From contig NZ_JAIEMO010000026.1 of assembly GCF_019752095.1 (NCBI RefSeq), forward strand, positions 1 through 42,556: 42,556 bases of DNA, in the 5' to 3' direction. The position numbers were made by a program, and so were the translations under genes. How positions within the stretch are numbered: the stretch's first letter is position 1; every line of letters begins with the position of its first letter. Below are positions 26,017-35,536 of this stretch, piece by piece. Below the pieces are notes generated by a model, which saw only the letters and a list, made by a program, of their open reading frames with translations, searched no databases and was not told where the DNA came from. The DNA comes from Nitrosomonas sp. GTDB taxonomy: Bacteria; Pseudomonadota; Gammaproteobacteria; Burkholderiales; Nitrosomonadaceae.

Positions 26017-26691
26017 TTATTTTTTGATATCAGCAACGATTTGCGCAAACACCTGCGCAAACATTTCTGCGGTCAAGCGTTTGGTCTGTGTATTGTAGCG
26101 GCTGCAATGATAGCTGTCATAAAGTCGCAAACCATTGTTCGATGATGACGGCACTGCGTGTACCGCACCGTGCGCAAACGGATGGTTTTTTGCTTTTAAC
26201 TGCAAGCTCATCAAAACAGCTTGATGCGCCACCGTACCCAGCACCAGCACAGCAATACCACCACCTTGCACAAACTGATTAATTTCAGTCGACAGATATT
26301 GGTTACACTGCCTTATTTCCTTTGGGATCGGCTTGTTTTCCGGTGGCAGACATTTCACCGCATTGGTAATGCGGCAGTCCAGCAATTGCAATCCATCATC
26401 CGCTGAAATCGAGTCATTTCGCGTGGCAAAGCCAAATTTATGCAAGGTCTGATACAATAAAATGCCCGCATAATCTCCGGTAAACGGCCGCCCTGTACGA
26501 TTTGCACCGTGCATACCGGGTGCCAGGCCTACGATTAAAAGCTTCGGCGCGGCCTCGCCAAACGCAATCACCGGGCGTGCATGATAATCCGGATACTGAT
26601 CCTTCACGGTTTGCAAGAAACCGGACAAACGTGGGCATTGCTGGCAGTTCAGAATAGCCTGATCAAAGGCATGCAGTGAGACATCAGTCAT
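26017..26691 (-). CDS. uracil-DNA glycosylase, family 5 (UDGb) type
   Basis: A 224-residue iron-sulfur uracil-DNA glycosylase. Four Cys fit a 4Fe-4S cluster: C16 and C19 (NCQQCP), C114 (AVKCLPPENKP) and C129. The active-site motif GLAPGMHGANRTG (55-67) with HGANRTGR is typical of family 5, which can remove uracil and related deaminated bases. The second motif SYHCSRYNTQT (193-203) carries the conserved His. The open frame extends eight codons upstream to a TTG; the ATG at 26691 is preferred although its ribosome site is weak. It lies in a minus-strand run with the tautomerase, uvrC and pgsA, so base- and nucleotide-excision repair genes are neighbours here. Confidence 0.9.
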   Translation of the reverse strand: MTDVSLHAFDQAILNCQQCPRLSGFLQTVKDQYPDYHARPVIAFGEAAPKLLIVGLAPGMHGANRTGRPFTGDYAGILLYQTLHKFGFATRNDSISADDGLQLLDCRITNAVKCLPPENKPIPKEIRQCNQYLSTEINQFVQGGGIAVLVLGTVAHQAVLMSLQLKAKNHPFAHGAVHAVPSSSNNGLRLYDSYHCSRYNTQTKRLTAEMFAQVFAQIVADIKK

Positions 26692-26793
26692 TATGGAAAA
26701 ACACTCAAAACGCAAAAAAGATATTGTATGCGCACCAGCATAATCGAGGATTAAATTTTTGCTGATTCAATTCATTTTATCACTGACGATAAA

Positions 26794-26822
26794 TTGACGT
26801 TTCCAGCCTAAAAAGGTATAGT
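26794..26822 (+). promoter_or_regulatory. sigma-70 promoter of the tRNA-Pro gene
   Basis: TTGACG (26794-26799), 17 bases, TATAGT (26817-26822); both hexamers match consensus at 5 of 6. The tRNA begins 11 bases downstream, preceded by GC-rich sequence as in stable-RNA promoters. Confidence 0.75.
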
Positions 26823-26833
26823 GTCGCCTTTTC

Positions 26834-26910
26834 CGGGGTGTAGCGTAGCCTGGTAGCGCGCCTGGTTTGGGACCAGGATGTCGGGAGTTCAAATCTCTCC
26901 ACCCCGACCA
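26834..26910 (+). tRNA. tRNA-Pro (anticodon TGG)
   Basis: A 77-base cloverleaf. The acceptor CGGGGTG pairs with CACCCCG; the anticodon stem CTGG/CCAG holds TGG; the T-loop is TTCAAAT. CCA is encoded. It reads CCA and related proline codons. Confidence 0.95.
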
Positions 26911-26944
26911 ATTTCAGCCCTAATATTTAGAGCAGCCCGATTTG

Positions 26945-27021
26945 GTGCCCGTAGCTCAATCGGATAGAGCACCAGCCTTCTAAGCTGGGGGTTACAGGTT
27001 CGATTCCTGTCGGGCACGCCA
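26945..27021 (+). tRNA. tRNA-Arg (anticodon TCT)
   Basis: Acceptor GTGCCCG pairs with CGGGCAC; anticodon stem CCAGC/GCTGG encloses CTTCTAA with anticodon TCT; T-loop TTCGATT; CCA encoded. It reads the AGA/AGG arginine codons. It is 34 bases after tRNA-Pro with no clear promoter of its own, so probably shares the upstream promoter. Confidence 0.95.
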
Positions 27022-27043
27022 TAAATATTTCTTCAACTGTGGT

Positions 27044-27072
27044 TTGAAGCACCTGTTTAGTTTGTGTAAAAT
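27044..27072 (+). promoter_or_regulatory. sigma-70 promoter of tRNA-His
   Basis: TTGAAG (27044-27049), 17 bases, TAAAAT (27067-27072). The tRNA-His gene starts 22 bases further on. Confidence 0.55.
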
Positions 27073-27093
27073 AACCGCAACACGTGTTTCTAT

Positions 27094-27170
27094 GGTGGCT
27101 GTAGCTCAGCTGGTAGAGTCCCGGATTGTGATTCCGGTCGTCGTGGGTTCGAGTCCCATCAGTCACCCCA
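27094..27170 (+). tRNA. tRNA-His (anticodon GTG)
   Basis: Anticodon stem CCGGA/TCCGG with GTG. Acceptor GTGGCTG pairs with CAGTCAC, and the extra 5' G at 27094 opposite the discriminator C is the tRNA-His hallmark. CCA is encoded. Confidence 0.95.
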
Positions 27171-27249
27171 AAAGATCAATAGCTTACAAAGATAAAAAGA
27201 AAATTTTGTAAGATGAGTCGAATGATATTATTTTTTTAATTGTAATTTA

Positions 27250-27447
27250 ATGAAAAATAAACACATGATTCAATGGCTACTAAAGGTAGCAGTTCTTTTT
27301 ATTGTGCTGACACTGATAATTGCACTAGGGAAAGCACTTAAGTCGGACAAAGACTTAGAAAACAGAATATTTTCTAGTTTCTCTGATCACGCAAATCCTA
27401 TTCTGGATATCCATTTTATTAATAAGAGTTACTTCCACCAGGGCTAA
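27250..27447 (+). CDS. small membrane protein, unknown function
   Basis: A 65-residue ORF, MKNKHMIQWLLKVAVLF..., with one strong transmembrane helix (about residues 8-26) and a polar tail. No clear Shine-Dalgarno precedes the ATG. It is downstream of tRNA-His, and an inverted repeat (CTTACAAA/TTTGTAAG, 27183-27212) lies between. I know no homolog; it may be real but is weakly supported. Confidence 0.35.
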   Translation: MKNKHMIQWLLKVAVLFIVLTLIIALGKALKSDKDLENRIFSSFSDHANPILDIHFINKSYFHQG

Positions 27448-27514
27448 TAACAGCCAGAAGAACCATTACAAAACAAACTATTGCGGGGATATAATCGTAA
27501 GATATGAGCAAGAA

Positions 27515-28108
27515 TCACATACTGTTATGCGTGTTCTTGTTATTTTTTAATACCTGCCAAACTGTTTTGACATTCACGCGCTGACAGCGAATCAGTAGTG
27601 TGATCGCAATTTCTTCTATGGCTGCATATACGCAAAAAAAAGTGGCTATTCTAAAAGGCCAGTCTAATATTTCAGCGAACAGCAAAATATAACTGATGGC
27701 GGTTATAGCTACAGCGATCTTTACACTCCAGGTATGGTAGCTGATTATTGTATGAAATTTGATAAGACCAACTAGAACAGGCAAGGTAAAGCTAAGAACA
27801 ATGATGATAAAGTAGAATTTCTCGCGCAGCATGGTATCTGGCCATAATATCCAAGCGCATATCGCCATTGTTGAATAAATAATAAAATCGCCCCAGCTAT
27901 CAAGACGAGACCCTAATGTGGTTGCTTGATCTAAAATTCTGGCAAGCAACCCATCAAGCACATCAGTAAATATCGCAAGTAACAATACTCCAAAAAACCA
28001 GTAGGGTTGCTGTTTGAATGCAAAATAAAACATCACCGGCGCCAATAATATCCGGATTACGCTGACCAAGTTAGGTAGATTAACTATTTGTTCTTTAGTA
28101 AGACCCAT
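27515..28108 (-). CDS. CDP-alcohol phosphatidyltransferase (not PgsA)
   Basis: A 197-residue integral membrane enzyme. The complete family signature is present: D49, D52, G53, A56, R57, G66, D70, D74 (DVLDGLLARI...GSRLDSWGDF). Such enzymes transfer a phospho-lipid moiety from a CDP-lipid to an alcohol. The sequence around the motif (GSRLDSWGD) differs from the PgsA at 23355 (GAFLDPVAD), so the acceptor is probably different. It lies 19 bases downstream of a CarS-like cytidylyltransferase gene, which could make its CDP-activated lipid. The acceptor alcohol and lipid product are unknown. Confidence 0.85.
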   Translation of the reverse strand: MGLTKEQIVNLPNLVSVIRILLAPVMFYFAFKQQPYWFFGVLLLAIFTDVLDGLLARILDQATTLGSRLDSWGDFIIYSTMAICAWILWPDTMLREKFYFIIIVLSFTLPVLVGLIKFHTIISYHTWSVKIAVAITAISYILLFAEILDWPFRIATFFCVYAAIEEIAITLLIRCQRVNVKTVWQVLKNNKNTHNSM

Positions 28109-28127
28109 AACAATAATCTGCTGACAA

Positions 28128-28613
28128 TCAACAGGGCTTCCTGAGTATCCGCCAGTGATAAAGAAAATACGTAATAATCATGTCAATGACAGTAAACGCA
28201 AAAACCAAAAATAAAACACCTAATAAAGAGAGGTTAAAAATCTGCATCATCATCAGCGCGGGAATAAGCGATTCCGGAATTTGATCCAGCAATGGCGCTT
28301 TGTTGCTTGGCGCCATTCCCAGTCGACGTTTGACAAAACTGGAGAATAAATCTCCGGAAATCGTACCAATAGCAATCAGAATACCTATTTCTGCAGTGTA
28401 ACCAAATGTCAAAACAGCAATGGGCGAGATGAGTAATGTAGCTAGAATACCTCGCCAAGTTTTTGAGGTTCCAAATATAGGGTTGCCATCTGCCATTTTG
28501 GCGCCAAAATCAACAGCGGTATTCAACTGATTATTGAGTAGCATTCGCGCCAATATTGGCGCGCCATTTGCGATTATAATTATGAATAATAGCTGGAGTA
28601 ATTCGATTGTCAT
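28128..28613 (-). CDS. CarS-like CDP-archaeol synthase family protein (DUF46)
   Basis: A 161-residue membrane protein with about five hydrophobic segments. Conserved CarS/DUF46 pieces are ANGAPIL (15-21), D35-F-G, ADGNPIFGTSKTWRG (41-55), GDLFSSFVKRRLG (87-99) and LLDQIPES (108-115). In Archaea CarS uses CTP to activate the archaeal phosphatidic acid (DGGGP); it is related to bacterial CdsA. A bacterial version presumably activates some phosphatidic acid-like lipid, but which one is not known. It is the first gene of a pair with the CDP-alcohol phosphatidyltransferase and is divergent from the EEP gene, 69 bases away. Confidence 0.82.
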   Translation of the reverse strand: MTIELLQLLFIIIIANGAPILARMLLNNQLNTAVDFGAKMADGNPIFGTSKTWRGILATLLISPIAVLTFGYTAEIGILIAIGTISGDLFSSFVKRRLGMAPSNKAPLLDQIPESLIPALMMMQIFNLSLLGVLFLVFAFTVIDMIITYFLYHWRILRKPC

Positions 28614-28682
28614 TGATGATTCAGTTAATTGATGATGCCGAATTTATTCGACTCATAAAAAACGCCAAAATTCAGGAATCAT

Positions 28683-29435
28683 ATGGCTAGCACATCGCTA
28701 AAAGTTTTAACCTATAATATTCACAAAGGATTCAGCGCAACGAATTTGCGTTTTATTCTTCATGAAATAAAGAATTTTCTACGTCATATTGATGCTGATA
28801 TCGTTTTTTTACAAGAAGTGCATGGTGAGCGCAGAATATCTAATCAGCGATTTGATAATTGGCACAATACCCAGCAGTTTGAATTTCTTGCCGATCAAGT
28901 TTGGCATCACTATGCTTATGGTAAAAATGCCATTTATAATTCCGGGCATCATGGCAATGCAATATTAAGCAAATATCCTATTATTGAATGGGATAATATT
29001 AATGTTTCAATGCTACGATCGGCGAGTAGAAGCCTGCTGCATGGCGTAATCAAAATTCCTGAAACCCATCAGAGAATTCACATCATTTGCATTCATTTCG
29101 GGTTATTTGGTCGCGAAAGAGAGCGTCAATTTTCGACGCTGGTTAAACGGATCAGTACGCATGTTTCACCCAATGAACCGTTAATTATTGCAGGCGACTT
29201 TAATGATTGGCGAGAACAGGCCGAACGCTATTTACACCGTGACCTCGGCGTTAAAGAGGTATTTAAAATCACCCGTGGAGCTTACGCACGCACGTTTCCG
29301 GCGTGGATGCCAGTACTGTCAATGGATCGCATCTATTATCGAGGGCTCGATATTATTAACTGCAATCGCCTGTACGGTCAACCCTGGCACCGACTGTCAG
29401 ATCATATTCCGCTTCTTGCCGAGTTTAGAGTTTAG
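28683..29435 (+). CDS. endonuclease/exonuclease/phosphatase family protein (YbhP-like)
   Basis: A 250-residue single-domain EEP-fold hydrolase. Motifs in order: LTYNIHKG (N12), FLQEVHGE (metal-binding Glu45), HLICIHFGLFGRERERQ-like segment near 125-145, AGDFNDW, and C-terminal SDHIPLLAEF with the catalytic Asp-His pair. The fold serves nucleases, sphingomyelinases and lipid phosphatases. In E. coli the relative ybhP is next to cardiolipin synthase clsB, and here the gene is next to lipid-synthesis genes, so a lipid phosphodiesterase role is plausible. AGGA lies six bases before the ATG. No signal peptide is visible. Confidence 0.85.
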   Translation: MASTSLKVLTYNIHKGFSATNLRFILHEIKNFLRHIDADIVFLQEVHGERRISNQRFDNWHNTQQFEFLADQVWHHYAYGKNAIYNSGHHGNAILSKYPIIEWDNINVSMLRSASRSLLHGVIKIPETHQRIHIICIHFGLFGRERERQFSTLVKRISTHVSPNEPLIIAGDFNDWREQAERYLHRDLGVKEVFKITRGAYARTFPAWMPVLSMDRIYYRGLDIINCNRLYGQPWHRLSDHIPLLAEFRV

Positions 29436-29446
29436 ACTCTAGTTTT
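29426..29446 (+). terminator. stem-loop overlapping the EEP stop codon
   Basis: TAGAGT and ACTCTA pair around TTAG and are followed by GTTTT. It overlaps the end of the EEP gene and the last base pairs of the convergent lon gene region. Confidence 0.4.
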
Positions 29447-31859
29447 AATGCTTAATAACTGTTTCTATTAATTTTTCTTCGTTACTCGATGGCAAGGCTG
29501 GCTGTACAATCGGAGTAGAATGCAGCTCTGGTTTATGTTCCAGTGCTAAATCAATCACCTGATCTATCCATTTAACAGGATAGATAGTCAAATTATTTTT
29601 AATATTTGGGCGAATCTCGGTTAAATCCTTCACGTTTTTTTCAGGAATAATCACCGCCTTAATACCACCTCGATGTGCTGCTAACAATTTTTCTTTTAGT
29701 CCGCCGATCGGTAGTACTTCACCTCTTAAAGTAATTTCACCTGTCATAGCGATATCAGCCCGCACCGCAATATTTGTTAGAGCCGATATCATCGCAACGC
29801 AAATGCCGATACCTGCGCTAGGTCCATCTTTCGGCGTTGCACCTTCTGGAAGGTGTATATGAATATCATTTTTTTGGTAAAAATCCTCGGGAATACCTAG
29901 CAGATGAGATCGAGCCCGAACTACAGAAAGAGCTGCCTGGATAGACTCCTGCATCACTTCTCCTAATTTACCCGTTGTAATGGTTTTCCCTTTCCCTGGT
30001 AATACTGCAGCTTCTATGGTTAATAACTCGCCCCCCACTTCTGTCCAAGCCAATCCAGTTACTTGTCCCACTTGATTTTTTTCTTCTGCAACGCCATAGG
30101 TATAACGCCTAATCCCAAGGAATTTATCCAGATTACGTGACGTAACAGAAATTCTATTTTTTGTTTTTTTAAGTAATAGTGCTTTTACAGCTTTTCGGCA
30201 AATTTTTGAAATTTCTCGTTCCATTGCACGCACACCAGCCTCTCTCGTGTAATAACGCGCAATATCCCGCAATGCAGAATCAGAAACCATTAATTCGCTT
30301 TCTTTAATCCCATGATTCTGCATTTGTTTAGTTAATAAATACTGCGTAGCGATATTTAATTTTTCCTCTTCCGTGTATCCAGATAATTGAATTACTTCCA
30401 TACGGTCAAGCAGAGCCGGAGGAATATTTAGTGTATTTGCTGTCGCCACGAACATGACATCGGACAAATCATATTCGACCTCAATGTAATGATCCACAAA
30501 GGTACTATTTTGTTCTGGATCAAGAACCTCCAGCAAAGCTGAAGATGGGTCCCCACGAAAATCCATACCCATCTTGTCAATCTCATCAAGCAAGAATAAT
30601 GGATTCTTGACACCTACTTTGCTCATATTGTGCAAAATCTTACCCGGCATTGACCCAATATAGGTACGTCGATGCCCACGAATCTCAGCCTCATCACGTA
30701 CGCCGCCCAGTGACATCCGCACAAATTTTCTATTGGTTGCATGAGCAATTGATTGCCCAAGAGATGTTTTACCCACACCAGGCGGACCTACCAAACAAAT
30801 AATCGGCGCTTTCATTTTACTCACACGCTGTTGTACAGCCAAGTATTCGACAATTCGTTCTTTAACTTTTTCAAGGCCATAATGATCTTTTTCAAGAACA
30901 GCTTCCGCTGATTTTAAGTCACTATTAATTTTGTTCTTTTTCTTCCATGGCAATGCAACCAACGCATCAATATAATTTCGAACTACAGTGGCTTCTGCCG
31001 ACATTGGAGACATTAAGCGAAGTTTTTTTAATTCTGATTCAGCTTTTGCCAAAGCATCTTTAGGCATTTGAGCCGATTTTATTTTTTTCTCAATTTCTTC
31101 AATATCCGCCCCATCTTCACCTTCACCCAACTCCTTCTGAATGGCCTTTACCTGCTCATTAAGATAATAATCCCGTTGGCTCTTTTCCATTTGCCGCTTT
31201 ACTCTACCGCGAATACGTTTCTCTACTTGTAAAATATCGAGCTCAGTTTCCAGCAATCCTAGTAAATGTTCCAGGCGTTTAGTTACATCAAAAATTTCCA
31301 ATATCTCTTGTTTCTGCTCGAGTTTTAATGGTAAATAGGCTGCAATTGTATCGGCCAAACGCCCTGCTTCATCGATACTACTGAGAGAAGTAATGATCTC
31401 TGGCGGGATTTTTTTATTTAGTTTTACATATTGATCAAACTGAGCCAGAATAGCCCTTCGCATTGCTTCGGCTTCGGAATCATCTGTAGAGTCAGGCAAC
31501 AATATTGGCGATGCCCGACCAGTAAAATGAGTCCCCGAATCAATAAACTCTAAAATATTTGCTCGATGATTACCTTCCACTAGAACTTTGACTGTTCCGT
31601 CTGGTAATTTCAGCATCTGCAATAAGCTAGCAACGCTACACACTTCATATAAATCCTCAGGAACGGGATCATCTTTAGAAGCTATTTTTTGAGCAACAAG
31701 CAGAATATTTTTATTTGCTTCCATTGCGAGCTCAAGCGCTTTAATCGATTTTTGTCTTCCTACAAATAATGGAATAACCATATGAGGAAAAACGACTACG
31801 TCGCGCAATGGTAATAGCGGCAATACCAATTGTTCAGAGTCTTCGAGTAATGAAATCAT
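29445..31859 (-). CDS. lon: ATP-dependent protease La
   Basis: An 804-residue LonA protease, a cytosolic hexamer degrading misfolded and regulatory proteins. The N-terminal substrate domain (about 10-200) is followed by the coiled-coil, the AAA+ module with Walker A GPPGVGKTS (358-366) and Walker B LFLLDEIDKM (421-430), and the protease domain with S681 (PKDGPSAGIG) and K724, spaced as in E. coli (S679/K722). It is downstream of clpX with a gap of 118 bases that contains its own heat-shock-like promoter. The N-terminus ELVLPLLPLRD-type sequence and length are typical. Confidence 0.97.
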   Translation of the reverse strand: MISLLEDSEQLVLPLLPLRDVVVFPHMVIPLFVGRQKSIKALELAMEANKNILLVAQKIASKDDPVPEDLYEVCSVASLLQMLKLPDGTVKVLVEGNHRANILEFIDSGTHFTGRASPILLPDSTDDSEAEAMRRAILAQFDQYVKLNKKIPPEIITSLSSIDEAGRLADTIAAYLPLKLEQKQEILEIFDVTKRLEHLLGLLETELDILQVEKRIRGRVKRQMEKSQRDYYLNEQVKAIQKELGEGEDGADIEEIEKKIKSAQMPKDALAKAESELKKLRLMSPMSAEATVVRNYIDALVALPWKKKNKINSDLKSAEAVLEKDHYGLEKVKERIVEYLAVQQRVSKMKAPIICLVGPPGVGKTSLGQSIAHATNRKFVRMSLGGVRDEAEIRGHRRTYIGSMPGKILHNMSKVGVKNPLFLLDEIDKMGMDFRGDPSSALLEVLDPEQNSTFVDHYIEVEYDLSDVMFVATANTLNIPPALLDRMEVIQLSGYTEEEKLNIATQYLLTKQMQNHGIKESELMVSDSALRDIARYYTREAGVRAMEREISKICRKAVKALLLKKTKNRISVTSRNLDKFLGIRRYTYGVAEEKNQVGQVTGLAWTEVGGELLTIEAAVLPGKGKTITTGKLGEVMQESIQAALSVVRARSHLLGIPEDFYQKNDIHIHLPEGATPKDGPSAGIGICVAMISALTNIAVRADIAMTGEITLRGEVLPIGGLKEKLLAAHRGGIKAVIIPEKNVKDLTEIRPNIKNNLTIYPVKWIDQVIDLALEHKPELHSTPIVQPALPSSNEEKLIETVIKH

Positions 31860-31896
31860 ATCAACTCACAAATAAAGTTTATAATTAACAGTACAT

Positions 31897-31922
31897 ATAT
31901 GCGCTACAAGAAAAAATTCAAG
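31897..31922 (-). promoter_or_regulatory. sigma-32-like heat-shock promoter of lon
   Basis: On the minus strand CTTGAA, 12 bases, then GCGCATAT, compared with the heat-shock pattern CTTGAA-N12-17-CCCCATNT. The predicted start would be about 30 bases before the lon ATG. Confidence 0.5.
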
Positions 31923-31977
31923 TTTAAATAACACCACATTTATTTCTACTGAAATTGTTAAATAAGTTTTTTAGCAA

Positions 31978-33255
31978 TTATTTAGAACGTTTTGCAACTT
32001 TAGGTTGGTCCGAATAAATCAAAATTGGCTTAATGTCATCACTAGTCGAGTTGTAATCAATAACTACTTTTGTAACATTCTCTAATGATGGAAGATCATA
32101 CATAATGTCTAGTAATATTTCTTCTAGAATAGAACGTAAGCCACGTGCACCCGTTTTACGTGTCAAAGCTTTCTTTGCAATTGCTTTAAGGGCTGGCTCC
32201 CGGAATTCAAGGTCAACACCTCCTTCCATGTCAAACATTTTCCAATATTGCTTAACAAGTGCATTCTTTGGTTCAGTCAATATCTGAATTAATGCAGCTT
32301 CATTCAACTCTTCTAAAGTTGCGACAACTGGCAAGCGTCCAACGAACTCAGGTATTAATCCGAACTTGACCAAATCTTCTGGTTCAACTTGCTGTAATAC
32401 CTTATTTACATCCTTTCCTGCAGGACTCCTTACTTCAACGCCAAAACCAATCCCACCTTTCTCGGTACGCGTCCTAATTACTTTATCGAGTCCATCAAAT
32501 GCGCCGCCACAAATAAACAGAATATTAGTGGTATCAACTTGAATAAATTCTTGGTTAGGATGTTTTCTCCCACCTTGCGGAGGAACCATAGCAATAGTCC
32601 CTTCAATCAGCTTTAAGAGCGCCTGCTGCACTCCTTCGCCTGAAACATCGCGTGTGATCGATGGATTGTCCGATTTGCGTGAAATTTTATCAATCTCATC
32701 AATATAAACGATGCCTCTCTGCGCTTTTTCTGCATCGTAATTACATTTCTGAAGTAATTTCTGAATGATATTCTCAACATCTTCGCCAACATAGCCCGCT
32801 TCCGTTAAAGCAGTGGCATCGGCCATAATAAAAGGTACATCCAAGAGTCGAGCCAAAGTTTGCGCAAGTAATGTTTTACCAGAACCTGTAGGACCTACCA
32901 ACAAGATATTACTTTTTGACAGCTCAATATCTTCAGCATCATCTGATTTTGGTATATTTCTTAGACGCTTATAGTGATTATAAACGGCCACAGAAAGAAT
33001 CTTCTTCGCAGACTCTTGCCCGATAACATATTGATCTAATATTTGGCAGATTTCACGTGGCACAGGTAAGTTTGATTTTACAAGCTTGGTTGCTTCGTCT
33101 CCTTGCATTTCTTCGCGAATTATGTCATTGCAGAGATCAATGCATTCATCACAAATAAACACCGACGGTCCAGCAATAAGTTTCCTCACCTCATGCTGAC
33201 TCTTGCCGCAAAAAGAACAGTAAAGAAGTTTCTCACTACTAGCTTTGTCTGGCAT
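31978..33255 (-). CDS. clpX: ATP-dependent Clp protease, ATPase subunit ClpX
   Basis: A 425-residue AAA+ unfoldase that feeds ClpP. The N-terminal zinc-binding domain has C13, C16, C35 and C38. Walker A is GPTGSGKT (121-128), and Walker B is [11 protein letters not shown]. The ClpP-binding loop appears as IGFGVEV (LGF/IGF type). The C-terminal small domain ends in a basic RSK tail. AGGA lies upstream of the ATG. It follows clpP by 63 bases in the usual tig-clpP-clpX order. Confidence 0.97.
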   Translation of the reverse strand: MPDKASSEKLLYCSFCGKSQHEVRKLIAGPSVFICDECIDLCNDIIREEMQGDEATKLVKSNLPVPREICQILDQYVIGQESAKKILSVAVYNHYKRLRNIPKSDDAEDIELSKSNILLVGPTGSGKTLLAQTLARLLDVPFIMADATALTEAGYVGEDVENIIQKLLQKCNYDAEKAQRGIVYIDEIDKISRKSDNPSITRDVSGEGVQQALLKLIEGTIAMVPPQGGRKHPNQEFIQVDTTNILFICGGAFDGLDKVIRTRTEKGGIGFGVEVRSPAGKDVNKVLQQVEPEDLVKFGLIPEFVGRLPVVATLEELNEAALIQILTEPKNALVKQYWKMFDMEGGVDLEFREPALKAIAKKALTRKTGARGLRSILEEILLDIMYDLPSLENVTKVVIDYNSTSDDIKPILIYSDQPKVAKRSK

Positions 33256-33318
33256 ATTTTTTCCTACACTAATTGAGTTAAATATCCGTGATTAAAAAAT
33301 TTGCGTATCAATATTTAC

Positions 33319-33966
33319 TTAATTTGCACTATCACTATCATTCCTGCGAGATAAAACTGCATCCACCAAACCATAATTTACAGATTCTGTTGCACTCATA
33401 AAATTATCACGATCCGTATCTTTTTCAATATCAGATACTGATCGCTCTGTATGTTTAGCCATAATCTCATTCAAGCGTGATTTTAGATAAAGTATTTCGC
33501 GCGCATGTATTTCAATGTCCGAGGCTTGACCTTGAAAGCCTCCCAGTGGCTGATGAATCATAACTCTTGAATTTGGCAAGCAATAACGTTTACCTTTCGC
33601 ACCCGCAGTCAACAATAACGCTCCCATGCTTGCAGCTTGACCGATGCACAGCGTGCTAACATCAGGTTTAATATATTGCATCGTATCATAAACTGCCAAA
33701 CCGGAAGAAACTACGCCGCCTGGTGAATTAATATAAAAAAAGATATCTTTTTCTGAATTCTCTGATTCTAAAAATAAAAATTGAGCAACAACTAGGTTTG
33801 CACTTGCTTCAGTGACGGGACCAACAAGAAACACGACTCTTTCCTTCAATAAGCGTGAATATATATCATAAGCACGCTCCCCCCTACCACTAGTCTCTAT
33901 GACCATAGGGATTAACCCAAGGTTTCTAGGCTCTACATCACGGATATTATCAAATATTTGTGTCAT
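33319..33966 (-). CDS. clpP: ATP-dependent Clp protease, proteolytic subunit
   Basis: A 215-residue serine protease forming the two-ring chamber. Catalytic triad: S113 (QAASMGA), H138 (MIHQPLGG) and D187 (DRDNF). The first residues should be a short propeptide, as in E. coli. The ATG is one base after the tig stop, with GGGGA about nine bases upstream in the end of tig, so translation is coupled to trigger factor. Confidence 0.97.
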   Translation of the reverse strand: MTQIFDNIRDVEPRNLGLIPMVIETSGRGERAYDIYSRLLKERVVFLVGPVTEASANLVVAQFLFLESENSEKDIFFYINSPGGVVSSGLAVYDTMQYIKPDVSTLCIGQAASMGALLLTAGAKGKRYCLPNSRVMIHQPLGGFQGQASDIEIHAREILYLKSRLNEIMAKHTERSVSDIEKDTDRDNFMSATESVNYGLVDAVLSRRNDSDSAN

Positions 33967-33967
33967 C

Positions 33968-35272
33968 TTAAGATATCCCCATCAACTCATCAAATGTAAT
34001 AGTTTTATTGATTAATTTAACTTGATCAAGCGCCCAATCGACAATATTTTCTTCTAGTGCTAACGATTCAGCTTCTTGTAGTCGCTCTGGGGAAGCGTAG
34101 TGCCATTTAACAACTTGTTCAGGATTCTCATAACTTTGCGCCGCGCTTTCTACTATGCTCCGAACACGCGCTGGATTATTTTTAATAGAATGTACTTTGA
34201 CAAGCTCTGCTAAAATTAGTCCCAATTTGACTCGATATTCAGCTTTTTCTTTAAATAACTCAGATTTTAGAGATATTTCGTTTGCTTTTATCCCTCGTGC
34301 TTCAAAGTCACTTTTAGCACTCTGCAGTAATCTATCCATTTCTTGATTAACCAGAACGGCAGGCGCTTCAATTTGAGTTGTTTCCAAAATTGCTTTCATG
34401 ACCTGTTCTTTAAGTCTTGACCTTGAGCGCTTAGAGACTTCACGTTCGAGATCCTTTCTTATTCCTTCACGCAACTTCTTTAAATCTCCATCGGGAACAC
34501 CCAATGATTTAGCAAATTCTGCATCCACAGATGGTAATATTGGCGTTTCCAGCTCATTCATTTTTACTTCAAATGTAACTGTTTTTCCAGCAACGTCTTT
34601 ACCATGATATTCTTGAGGAAAAACAACATCAAATGATTTATGATTCCCAGCTTTCATGCCTATCAGAGAACTTTCAAAGTCTTTTAAAAATTTTCCATCA
34701 CCAAGTATTAATTGAACATCGTCGGCTTTTCCGCCTGCAAAATCATCCCCGTTGATAACGCCATGATAATCTATCTTGACCCGATCACCTTTGATTGCTG
34801 CGCGATCAACAGGCTCATATATCACTCGTTGCTTACTTATCATGTCAATCGTTTTATCAATATCAGCTTCGCCGACTTGCACATCAGGTTGTTCGACATT
34901 TTGATTACTCAAATCACCTAATATGATCTCAGGATAAACTTCAAATATTGCACTGACTGTATAAAGCTCGTCGTGTTCATTGGTTAATTTGTTTTCAAAA
35001 CGAGGATAGCCAATAATTCTTAAATTATTATCCTTAACGGTATCTGTAAATTCCTTGTGAATTGCATCATTGATCACATCCTGCTGTATCTGCACGCCGT
35101 GCATTTGTTTAACTATCGTAAGCGGAACTTTTCCAGGGCGAAAACCATGAAACTTGGTTGTCTTTGCCAGCTTTTTTAAGCGAATATCAATTTCACCTTG
35201 CAATTTTTCAAGAGAAATTGAAATATCGAAACGACGTTCCAGTGCGCCGAGGTTTTCTACATTTGATCCCAT
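33968..35272 (-). CDS. tig: trigger factor
   Basis: A 434-residue ribosome-associated chaperone and prolyl isomerase. The N-terminal ribosome-binding domain contains the signature segment [16 protein letters not shown] (GFRPGKVP at about 43-50). The middle FKBP-type isomerase domain is about 155-245 ([19 protein letters not shown]). The C-terminal helical arms follow. AGGA lies about eight bases before the ATG. It is first of the tig-clpP-clpX series, with tRNA-Leu about 100 bases upstream on the same strand. Confidence 0.96.
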   Translation of the reverse strand: MGSNVENLGALERRFDISISLEKLQGEIDIRLKKLAKTTKFHGFRPGKVPLTIVKQMHGVQIQQDVINDAIHKEFTDTVKDNNLRIIGYPRFENKLTNEHDELYTVSAIFEVYPEIILGDLSNQNVEQPDVQVGEADIDKTIDMISKQRVIYEPVDRAAIKGDRVKIDYHGVINGDDFAGGKADDVQLILGDGKFLKDFESSLIGMKAGNHKSFDVVFPQEYHGKDVAGKTVTFEVKMNELETPILPSVDAEFAKSLGVPDGDLKKLREGIRKDLEREVSKRSRSRLKEQVMKAILETTQIEAPAVLVNQEMDRLLQSAKSDFEARGIKANEISLKSELFKEKAEYRVKLGLILAELVKVHSIKNNPARVRSIVESAAQSYENPEQVVKWHYASPERLQEAESLALEENIVDWALDQVKLINKTITFDELMGIS

Positions 35273-35360
35273 TAAAAAAATCCTGATTGATTAATTTTCT
35301 TCAACATAATTTCGAATACTAACTGTTTTATTTATTGAGTAATACCTACGGACCACAAGC

Positions 35361-35462
<102 letters not shown>

Positions 35463-35536
35463 ATATCATTTTATTTATTATCAATTATACCTTCTAATCC
35501 CGCTAACCGCAGCCTGATCATTTGATTCGTTATCAA

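Noticed and set aside
27515..28108. Second pgsA
   Set aside because: The catalytic motif context differs from the PgsA at 23355 and its partner is a CarS-like gene, so I keep it as an unassigned CDP-alcohol phosphatidyltransferase.
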